Shown here piece after piece: positions 21,733 to 30,852 of a stretch of DNA of 64,000 nucleotides. A model generated the notes under the pieces. It had not been told where the DNA came from. It searched no databases and was given only the letters and a program-made list of their open reading frames with translations. Every line of letters begins with the position of its first letter. Position 1 is the stretch's first letter. The stretch covers positions 70,482,351-70,546,350 of the forward strand of contig CM053162.1 in the NCBI GenBank assembly GCA_028571685.1, given 5' to 3'. The translations under genes and the position numbers were made by a program. Source of the DNA: Heterohyrax brucei. Its lineage: Eukaryota; Chordata; Mammalia; Hyracoidea; Procaviidae.

Positions 21733-23225
21733 CTTTTTTTAAATTTCATTGTGTTTTAGGTGGAAATTCACAGCCCAAATTAGCTTCTCATTCAAAACTT
21801 TATACACAAGTTGTCCTGTGACGTTAGTTGTAATTCCCACCATGAGACAGCACTCTCCGCTTTCTCTTTCCATCCTGAGTCTCTCGTGTCCGCTTGCTCG
21901 AATTTCCTGTCCCTTCCTGCCCTCTCGCCTTTACTCTGGGGCGGGTGTCGGGCTCACGTGTGGACAGAGCCAAGAGGCGTGCCCCTCACCTGTGCTGTTG
22001 TTTACAGACCTGTCTAATCTTGGGACTAACATGTGGACTTGTTTTTCTGATTGCACAGTAAATGGCAGTTTGCAGAGCCAATTCCTTGCCCACTCAGTAG
22101 CTGTACCTAAAATGTCCTGCTGGTTTCATTCCTTACAGCGTCTCGGCATTGTCCCCATTTCCTTTTGTCCTGGTTTTCCAACTCTTCCGGCCTCCTCATC
22201 TTTGCTTTTAGGCAAATGTTGCCCTTTTGATCTCCCATAATTGATGATTCTAAGAACCACATTCCTCTCAGGCGTTACTTTTCATGGGTCTGTCTATGGT
22301 TTGACTGAAGGGTGGTCTCCACGAACGGCTTCAGTTCCAGTTCGTCAGGGTTTCTTAGGGCCCCCATCGCAAGCGTTCCTTCAGGCTCTGTTAGACCAGT
22401 AAGTCTTTCAGCCCTACAGCTTTTCTCCCACTCTGTCTGGGACTCTCTGCTGTGGTATCAGTCAGAGCAGCAGGTCATGACACCCAGCTGGGCGCCATCT
22501 AGTTCTTACAGCCTTGGGTCACATAGGCTCTGGTTTACGTGGTCCGTTAGTCCTTTGCCCCACTGCCCCCCTTGAGTCTTCGGTTTTCTTCACTCTCCTT
22601 CGCTCCAGATGGAAAGAAACGAGTAGCTGTATCTCAGATGCTGTTTGCAAGCGTTCACGACCTCAAATGCTAGTCACCAGAGTAGGATGCAGAACTTGGT
22701 CTTTAGGAAGTATGTTGTGTCAGCTGACTTAGATGTTCTCCCTGAGACTGTGCTCCTTTGCCTTTGAGCCTAGGAGCTTCATCCTGCAAAATATTTTGTT
22801 GTGTCTCAGAAGCTGCCCTGACGGGGGCCCTGCGTATGCGCTATTGCCCATGTGAGTCTGTACGCGGCACCTACAGTCGGGTACCTAGACCACCTGCCGT
22901 GAAATCCGTACCTGCGGGTGGGTGTGCTCCTTTGTGCTGTCTCACACCTATTTGGATCTCACACCTCTTGGTGTTTCTGTATGCCTAAATACCATCTGTA
23001 AATTAGTGTTTGTTAATGCCGTTGTTGCAGGATTGTCCGCGCTGTGGTGATCACCACGTCACCCTCTGGTCTTGTGTTCCTCTCACTGTCCTCCCACGCC
23101 TTGGTCATGTGCTGACATCTGCCATGTTGTGTGCTGCCTTTCCCTTTGCCAGTATGAACACGTGTCTTCTGTTTGCTAATTTTCCTTCTTGCTCCTCCTA
23201 CCCCTGCTAACCATCAAATGTATGA
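21733..23225 (-). mobile_element. L1 LINE, 3-prime UTR only
   Basis: It runs from 'aatttcattgtgttttaggtg' to about 'cccctgctaaccatcaaatg' on the plus strand and is colinear with the 3-prime UTR at 9991-11400. It stops before ORF2. Several open frames on the plus strand, up to 163 codons, arise because this UTR has few stops in reverse. Confidence 0.8.
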
Positions 23226-23241
23226 GTATATATTTATATTT

Positions 23242-23275
23242 ACACACACACGTGTATATATACGTGTGTGTGTGT
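23242..23275. repeat. CA/TA/GT microsatellite with perfect inverted arms
   Basis: The arms ACACACACACGT (23242-23253) and ACGTGTGTGTGT (23262-23273) are exact reverse complements around an 8-base GTATATAT spacer. Alternating purine-pyrimidine tracts like this can form Z-DNA or a cruciform. Confidence 0.9.
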
Positions 23276-23283
23276 TTTACCGT

Positions 23284-23443
23284 CTGGAAACCCTGGTAGG
23301 GTAGGGGTTAGTGCTATGGCTGCTAATTGACAGGTCAATGGTTTGAATTCAATAGAGGCTCCTTGGAAACTCTGTTGGGGCTCTTCTGCTCTGTCTTGCA
23401 GGGTTTCTCTAAGTTGGAATCAACTTAGAGTGGGTTTGGTTTT
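23284..23443 (+). repeat. AfroSINE, full length
   Basis: Head 'ggaaaccctggtagggtag', box B 'caatggtttgaattcaatag' and end 'ggaatcaacttagagtggg'. Confidence 0.92.
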
Positions 23444-23710
23444 CTTTTCAAACATTTTCTTATTTCTTTGTAATAGCATTCTCACCGAACTATAAGGCCT
23501 GAGGCTGCTGAAGCAGCTCCTCTATAGAGTGAGATGGGAGAGTGGAGAGGAAGGGACCGGAGTTGGTTAAATTAATACGAGAAGCACAGGATAGGAAGCA
23601 GGCGTGTGCTGTCACAGGCTTGAGAGGGCAGCTAGAGCTGCATAGACGTGTGTGGATGGGATTTTGTATGGCTAATTGACTTGGATTGTAAACCGTCACT
23701 TAATCACAAT

Positions 23711-23752
23711 GAAGCCAAGCCAGCCAAGTGCCGTCGAGTCGGATTCGACTCT
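23711..23752 (-). repeat. ultra-short AfroSINE 3-prime fragment (gccaagcc type)
   Basis: About 40 bp: 'agccaagccagccaagtgcc' then 'gtcgagtcggattcgactc'. The end is GGCTTGGCTTC rather than GGTTTGG. Similar minimal copies occur at 35188, 39305, 44867 and 51912. Confidence 0.8.
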
Positions 23753-24245
23753 TATACCGTATTTGTTGTTCTGCAATTGACATATTTCACTCAGCATAAT
23801 TTCCTAGAAATGATAGAATTTTAAACAAGACATTTATCATTAAGAGATTTGCAGGATTCTGCTTACATTTTGGAAAGGTCACTTTGCAATAAAGAGAATG
23901 GCTGAATTGGAACAAACTTGAAGCTTGCTGCAGTGGGGAATTGCAGTGACCCGGAGCAGAAGCGGCAGTGTGTTTGGAGAGAACTGCACAGATATGCGGG
24001 CATCTCAGAGGTAAGAGTTTACAGCCATGGTCTTACGCACACACTGCTTAGCAACTGATCAGATGCAGGGATAGTGGGCCAGGAAGAAATCAATGGGGAA
24101 GCCTGCATTTGGGTTGCTTTGGGCCCAGTGAGTTAAGAGATACAGGAAAAGGGGGAGGCTTTAGGTAGGAAGAGGGGAGGATGAAATGGATGTGGTTTTG
24201 GATGTTGGAATTAGATTTTTTTTTTTTCCGATTAATGAATCTAGA

Positions 24246-24593
24246 GGCAGTGGTGGTCCAGTGGTAGAATTCTCACCTTCAGTGCAGGAAACCCAGGTCT
24301 GATTCCTGTCAAGCCCCTCACACGCGGCCACTGTCTGTCTGTCCATCTACGAAGGCCAGAGCGAAGCCATAATGCTGACTAGGTTTTGGCAGAGTTCCCA
24401 GGCTGAGACAAACAGGAGGAAGCCCTGGTGATCAGCTTCCAAAGATCAGCTGAGGAAAACCCAGCAGGTCACAAGTGGTCTGCGTAGTGGTAGCGAGTGG
24501 CCCTGCGGAGGGTGTGCACTGACAGTATGACCCTCTGTTGTCAGCCGGGCTGCCGTGATTGGACAACTAGTAACAACAACAACCAGTGGTTCT
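24246..24593 (+). repeat. SINE with tRNA-Gly-like head and RTE-type tail
   Basis: The first about 68 bp resemble a tRNA-Gly gene (tggtccagtggtagaattct; box-B-like ggtctgattcctg). The body (aacaggaggaagccctggtg, 'gatcagcttccaaag') is shared with long AfroSINE relatives and the tail is AACAACAACAACC. A tRNA gene is excluded because the acceptor stem does not pair and the box B CG is lost. It is probably a known second afrotherian SINE type. Confidence 0.75.
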
Positions 24594-24831
24594 TAAGTTA
24601 GGGCAGTGATCCATCCTAGAGAGCCGGGCGGCAGATTTGGGAGGCTTCAGTACTTCACTGATGAAACTGAAATGACGTCAGTAGGTGGGCAGAGTATAGA
24701 AGATGCTCTCTCATCAGCTGTTACAGAGACCAGCAGGCAGACAGGTAATCAATATTTTTGTTAAAGTAAGGGCGGAAGGGACACGTTTTTGTGTAAAAAG
24801 ATAAAAGCTCGATGTAAACTCAAAAAGAATG

Positions 24832-25003
24832 TAAAACCAAATGCAGCCCACTGCTGTGGAGTCGATTCTGACTCATAGCGACCCTACAGACAGAGTAGAA
24901 CTGCCCCATAGCTTTTCCAAAGAGTGCCTGGTGGATTTGAAGTGCCGACCTTTTGGTTAGCAGATGTGGCACTTAACCACAATGACATGCCACCAGGGTT
25001 TCA
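24832..25003 (-). repeat. AfroSINE, full length
   Basis: Reverse-orientation copy from 'aaaaccaaatgcagcccac' to 'atgccaccagggtttc'. Confidence 0.93.
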
Positions 25004-26032
25004 AACAAATACATTCACATGATAATCTTTTATATAACATTATGGTTTGAAATGAAAGATACAATGATGGGCTTTCTAGTGGTGTTTCTTGCTTAGCTGG
25101 CACTTAATCTGTGATTCTAGACCTATTATCTGGCTTTGGTTTATGTAGAGCGGAGTGAGCACCAAAAGACACTTGCCAAAAAAAAAAAAAAAAAAAAATG
25201 AAAATCTCAGTATCTATTTCCTCTAGATACTTTTCCTTTCGGTCATTCATAGTTGTTTCACCCAAGAGAATTCAACAGCATGTTTTCAAAGCAATTTGTC
25301 TTTATTACAGTTTTCAAAAGCATTCAACTCTCTTTTTGCAATCGTATTTTATCAGATTATGGAATATTTAACCACAGTGCATATAAAACAACAAACTGAG
25401 TTAAAAGAGGAACAAACAGAGCTCCCTCTTGGTAGGTACACAGCTCATCTTGCAGGTGCAAAGACCTGGGCTTTCTTAAAAGTAACTGGGCCACGGGAAA
25501 ATGGGGAATATCAGTTCATGTGTTGATTAGTTGAGACTATTTTGAGAGAACCTCTACTGTATTGTAAGCTTTGTGAATACAAACATAGTGATGATTGCTT
25601 TGAAATCATCCATTCTGCTTCATAAAATCAATCTGTAAAATCAAACACCTGATCTCTGAGAGAAATAGGATTGCTGTCTCTGCCTTTTTTTTTATTGAAG
25701 AGCAATAAAGTGTGCACAGACACGTCTTTCTCAGTCAGCAAATAAAAAGTTAGAATTCCATGTTAAAGCGCTGATCTTAAACTCCTAGCGACCGAGAGTG
25801 ACTTTCACAGTTACAAAGACCTATGCCTCTCTCACAGCTTCTGAAATGTTTTCACTTTCACTGCATCTAATCGGATGCGCAGACAGTGACGAGATTGCTC
25901 AGGTGTGACATCACTTCACTGAGCTTGGCATCACTGGCCTGTTTGGTGTTTGTGTTCAGCCTTGTGGGCTGCTCATCATCAAAGTAATTCCTCCCTTTAT
26001 CACTCAGTGGTTGGCCATGAGTGTTTCAGACG
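25004..26032. other. intergenic DNA, no gene seen; poly(A) at 25178-25198
   Basis: Contains an uninterrupted run of 21 A without an obvious retroposon attached. The remaining sequence is AT-rich and not recognised as a repeat. No credible open frame. Confidence 0.5.
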
Positions 26033-26796
26033 TGTTGTTGTTGTTAGCTGCCGTCGAGTCAGTTCCAACTCATACAGACCCCACATACCACGGAGCAACA
26101 CCCCACAGTTGTTATGCCTGAGCCAACTGCTGCAGCCATTTTATCAGTCCACCTCATTAAACATACTCCTGTTGTTTCCTGACCTTCTACCTGGCTAATT
26201 TACCAAGCATGATAGCCTTCTCTAGGGGACCGGTCCTTCCTGATAATATATCCAAAGTATATGAGACAAGTCTTGCCATCCCACTCACTTCTAAAGAGCC
26301 TCTGGCTAACTGTCTTCCAAGACAGATTTGTTCGTTCTTTTGGCAGTTCTTGTGTATTCAATATTATTTGCCAACACCATAATTCAAAGACATCAATTTT
26401 TCTTTAGTCTTCTTTGTTCCTTATTCAGCTTCCACATGCATATGAGGCATTTAAAAATATAATGGCTTGGGTCAAGCTCACCACCTTGGTCCTCAAAGTG
26501 ACACCTTTGCTTTTAAATGCTTTGAAGAGGTCTTTTGCAGCAGAGCTGCTCGATGCAGCACTTCGTTTCATTCCTTGACTGCTGCTTCCATGGGCATTGA
26601 TTATAGATCCAAGTAAAATTAAATCCTTGGCAACATCAGTGTTTATCATGATGTTGTTTATTTGTTCAGTTGTGAGGATTTTTGTTTTCTTTATATTGAG
26701 GTGCAATCCATACTGAAGAGTATAGTTTTTGATCTTCCTCGATAAATACTTCAAATTCTCTTTGCGTTCACCAAGTAAGGTCTTCAATTCTGAGAA
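26033..26796 (-). mobile_element. RTE LINE, 5-prime truncated
   Basis: The left edge 'tgttgttgttagctgccgtc' is the reversed AACAACAACA tail with the shared 'gtcgagtcagttccaactc' block. The 3-prime UTR and a coding remnant follow. At about 760 bp it is the longest RTE copy in the window and the only one with a readable stretch of reverse transcriptase ORF. Confidence 0.85.
26425..26796 (-). pseudogene. RTE reverse transcriptase ORF fragment
   Basis: A stop-free frame of about 124 codons reads on the minus strand. It includes LHLNIKKTKILTT, then VAKDLILLGSIINAHG and KGVTLRTKVVSLTQAI. This is the thumb or post-RT region of RTE/BovB-type polymerases, where the family has K-x-K-T-K and a LGS-I block. 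The catalytic YADD box would lie upstream and is not in this copy. The first codons of the frame (26817-26797) come from the adjacent SINE. The fragment cannot be functional. Confidence 0.8.
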
Positions 26797-26935
26797 AACA
26801 AAACCCCTTGCTGACAATTTGGCTCCAACACATCATAACTGTATAGGAAAGAGTAGAGTTGCCCCATAGGGCTTCCAAGGAGCATCCGATGGATTTGAAC
26901 TGCTGCCTTTGTGATTAGCAGCCACGAGTCCTTCC
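26797..26935 (-). repeat. AfroSINE
   Basis: Reverse copy: 'aacaaaaccccttgctgac', 'ggaaagagtagagttgccc' and 'gtgattagcagccacgag'. It abuts the RTE fragment and marks its 5-prime boundary. Confidence 0.88.
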
Positions 26936-27099
26936 AAGTCTGGTAAAAATTCCTCAGGTTCCTCATCCTGCATCTCCAGACTTCTTCTGCAGGTACTGAA
27001 AGAGATAAAAACAAGATATGTGGGGCAATGCTACTAGACAGGGCTGCTTTCTGATTTGTTTTGTCTTCTTCATAGAGAAAAGAAAGCCTCTCTCTTGAA

Positions 27100-27920
27100 T
27101 TTAATTCTTCTCACTTCCACCTGACCCAGCTCCCAGCTGCTGCTTCTATCTCTCTGCCCTCTTCCTCCTGACACCATCATCCCACCCCCCGTCATGATCA
27201 CAAGTCATAAACATGAGCAGCCTCCTTGTCTGTTTCTTTTTCCAACCCTGCACCCAGTTAGTCAGCAAGTAGTATCAACTCTCCCTTCTCAGTTTATCCT
27301 CTCGCTTTTGCCCTCGCTGCCTCTTAATTCTTTCACCTGGTTTATTAAAGCTTTGTGTTCTTAACTGATCACTCTGCCTCTAAATCCAGGCCATCTGTGA
27401 TGAGCTATTCACATTGCCTCCAAAGTGATATTTCTAAAATGCAAATTTATGTGTCACTTTTTTGTTTAAAACACACCCCAGCTGCTCATCCCTGTCAAGA
27501 CAAGATCCAAGATTTTGCCTCACTTCTGCTCACTCCTTTAGGCCCCCTCTACACTGCACCAGAGTCCTTTGAGTCTCCCAGACCCACTGCACAGTTTAAG
27601 TTCCTCCTGCTCTGACCCCTTCCCCGCCTGTAGACACAGCAAACTCTTCATCCTTTATGACCTCTGTGTCAGCTCCCCTAAGTAGGCACCCCATTCCACC
27701 TTTGTTTTTCCCTCCTTCCTCGGTTCCATTTCTGAATATTGAGTCACCTCCATTGTACAGACATTTATTGGGAGGTCTGTTTCTCCTACGGACCTGTGAG
27801 CTCCTTGACTGTGAACACTGTCTCACTCAGGTTTGTATCCTCACAAACCACCTGCCATACTGAAGGAAGCTAGAGAATTCTTAATTGTTGGTATTTAAAT
27901 GAATAAACATATGAATGAAA
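27100..27920 (+). mobile_element. L2 LINE, 3-prime part
   Basis: Landmarks follow the L2 consensus in order: 'caaagtgatatttctaaaatg', 'aagacaagatccaagatt', 'cacctccattgtacagac', 'gtgagctccttgactgtg', 'gtttgtatcctcac' and a terminal 'gaataaacatatgaatgaa'. It is ancient and non-coding. Confidence 0.75.
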
Positions 27921-27943
27921 GTACAGTTCCTTCTTATACCCCT

Positions 27944-28442
27944 TGTGATGGTTAAAATTGCATGTCAACTTGGCTGGGTCATGATTTCAATGTTTTAGAA
28001 GTAGTGTTGAAATCTGACGTGTGATCCCCCTCTTGATGGATCTGCTGTGAGTACCCAGTCAGTTGAAGAGCATGCAGCCTGGGTTGAGTTCTGGCAAGGC
28101 TTGGGGGCTTTGATCTTTTTGGATCCTGCAGCTGGCCCTTGTTCATCTGGCCTCTGGTTCTTTGGACTTGAGCTAGCAGCTTACCTGTCATTTTGCCTGC
28201 CCATCTTGGGATTCATCAATCGTCATAGCCTACGTGCAATAGCCTTGATCTCTGACCCACCAATCTTGTGTTTTCCAGCCCTTGTCACTATGCTAATCAG
28301 GAGAAGCTTCTATCCCGACCCACAGACTTGAGACATTCCAGCCTTTACAACCACATGAGCCATTTCATTGGTATAAATCTCTCTGTATGTATATTTGTAT
28401 GCTTGACTGGCTTTGCTTCTCTAGAGAACCCACTCTACAACA
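27944..28442 (+). mobile_element. solo LTR, ERVL-type (MLT2-like)
   Basis: It starts TGTGATGGTTAAAATTGCAT with 'gtcaacttggctgggtc', the classic MLT2-type opening. It ends 'tctctagagaacccactc'. The 3-prime part matches 2120-2216. Confidence 0.8.
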
Positions 28443-29270
28443 ACCTTTGCATCAATGGGGAAAATTTCAGTCCTGAATAGATGAGATGTTTGCAAGATCT
28501 GGCCCCAAGGAAGTGAGGAGATAGACTAGGTCTCCATGAAGACCAATAAAATAAGCCTGCTGGATACCCCAGGTGTTTGTCACTACGGGGTCACAAAGGA
28601 AGAATGGCTGATCTCTACACTGAAGTTCCCTCCCCCACAATGGAAAGGAAACTATGCCAGCAGAGAAGAAACATGAGACTTTTCCTGGCATGCTTTGTGG
28701 AAACTACCCCATAAGGCCGGCTAAACCATGTGTGACAATAAATGCCATTTACACATTTCTAATACTTAATGAGTACTCACAGTATTATCTGGCAACCTTA
28801 GGGAGAGAGACTCCTTAGCAAAGATTAGGACATAGTGTATCAAGAACTTGGAATGTGAGTTTTATGATACACGTGGTAAAACCCATAAATTCTGAGACGA
28901 TATTATCTGCAAAGTAGCTATCCTTTCATTATTAGGCTTATAAAGAGGAAAGCTACCCTCTAGCACCAGAGCAACCAAAGTGAAACAGAGCCAACAATTC
29001 CTCACTAAATTAGTTAGAATTCTGGCTCACTAACAACTCGCCTGGCTAAACAGTGTATACACAAAGGGGAACTTGTTGGAAGAGTCTAACCTTGTCCCAT
29101 GAAGTCCAAGGACAAGACTGCAACTGCTCCTGCAGTAACTGGACCCAACAAAGTCCTGGGTCATCTCATTTCCCGCCTTTTCACCGGTATCAGGTTTCTC
29201 TGTTCTCTGTCTTTATAGATCAGCCTTACCTGCTTCCTTTTGACCATCCCAAGTAGGTAAGAACAGTGTT
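28443..29270. other. intergenic DNA, no gene seen
   Basis: No recognised repeat or convincing frame. Confidence 0.5.
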
Positions 29271-29637
29271 TTTTTTAAGTTTAAAATTTCTATTTAAAGA
29301 AGTACAATACAATAAAATTAACTTTTTCTTCCGAAAAAAATTATGAATTTTAATACATGTATGTATTTGTATCACTACCACCACAATCAGGACTCAGAAA
29401 GGTTCCATCACCCCCCAAACTCTGTCATAAAATATCTTGACTGTGACAGCCTACTCCAGCATGTCTCCTGGCAACCACTGATATGCTCACCATCATTATA
29501 GCTTTGTCTTTTCAAGAATGTCATAGAAACAGAATCACTCAGGATAGAGCCTTTAGAGACTGTCTTCTTTCAATGAGTACAGTGACCTTGAGATTAACCC
29601 AACTTGATGTATGTATTAACAGTTCCTTTCTTTTTAC
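29271..29637 (-). mobile_element. old L1 3-prime end
   Basis: Plus-strand landmarks are 'catcaccccccaaactctg', 'ctcctggcaaccactgat' and 'gctttgtcttttcaagaatg', the antisense of the old L1 3-prime end. The same segment recurs at 53331 and 57960. Confidence 0.7.
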
Positions 29638-29800
29638 TGGAAACCCTGGTGGTATAGTGAAGAAGTGCTATGGTTGCTAACCAGAAGGTCAGAAGTTCAA
29701 ATCCTCCAGGTACTTCTTGGAAATTCTATGGAGCAGTTCTACTCTGTCCTATAGGGTTGCTGTGAGTTGGAATCAAGTCAGTGGCACTGGGTTTTGTTTT
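29638..29800 (+). repeat. AfroSINE, full length
   Basis: Head 'tggaaaccctggtggtatag', box B 'gaagttcaaatcctccag' and end 'ggaatcaagtcagtggcac'. It is inserted at the edge of the old L1. Confidence 0.93.
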
Positions 29801-30852
29801 GTATTAACTTCATAATTTAAAAAATAAAATGACAATAAAAATCCAAGAATATTGTACTCATAAGTTCAACACTTTTGATCACCTACTTTAGGCAAAACAG
29901 TAAGGAAGACATAAATTGGAATGAGGCACAAACTCTTCTTTAAAGGATTTTTATAACTGACAGTGTGTGACGGAGCACAAAGTCACATTATCCTTGATAA
30001 GCAACTAAAATAATAATTTGATAAGATATAGAGATTGGATAGATATTTATGGCCTTAACTTTAAATAGCGAATACACTGAAAATACTTTTGAGATATTCT
30101 GATGAGGGAATCTTAAAACTTAACAATACTCTTAAGCCTTCTCACGTTGTTTCATTTTATTAGAGTGGTAGATTCACTATGATTAATTCTGAAGCTTAGC
30201 TGCCGCTGAGCAGGGAAGCAGATGAAGAGTTACTGAAAGCTCTCCGTATGAATTCGCTGAAGCGGGGCAAGAGAGAATTCACTTTCTGATGTCACAGCGC
30301 TCTTTATCACCTGATCAGCAGCAATGGCTGTCTCACCCTCTGTGATCAATGTAACACACAGTAAGGCTCTATATCTTTTTCTTAACAAAGAAACGGGAAG
30401 TGGATGATATGCATGGTTGACATGATTTCCCTAGCCGGTGCATCAACTTGTAACCAGAGCGGAGGTGTGAGCTTCCAGCAAGTTTTGGGGAGAGAACCTT
30501 ATAAATGAATGAGACAGGCCAACTCTTCCCTAATGCCAATGAATAAATGTTGGTGCAATGAAGGAAATAGAAAATTACAGTTAGAACAACACAGTAATGA
30601 TTGTGATAATCAAGATTCACAGATTAGTAGGTGAAAAAATTGACGAGAAACAACATAATTGCACAGTCTTAAAACACACCTCCTGAGATATTTATTAGTT
30701 ATAAATGGAAAAATAGTAACTTTTCCGGGGAGAAACCACTTTAGTCAAGTGATCCAAATTAATATTATCGGTAACAAGACATACTGGTGACATATATCCT
30801 ATGAAATGATACATTGGGAGAAACACTTCACTTTTCTTTCTAACTGCAGTTA
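29801..30852. other. intergenic DNA, no gene seen
   Basis: Apparently single-copy. The segment 30190-30360 has balanced composition and no repeat signature, and could be a conserved non-coding element. I cannot test conservation here. Confidence 0.45.

Noticed and set aside
21749-22240. 163-codon plus-strand open frame
   Set aside because: It lies antisense in an L1 3-prime UTR that is colinear with the one at 9991-11400.
24246-24313. Functional tRNA-Gly gene
   Set aside because: The acceptor stem does not pair, box B has lost its CG and the sequence continues into a SINE body, so it is a SINE head.
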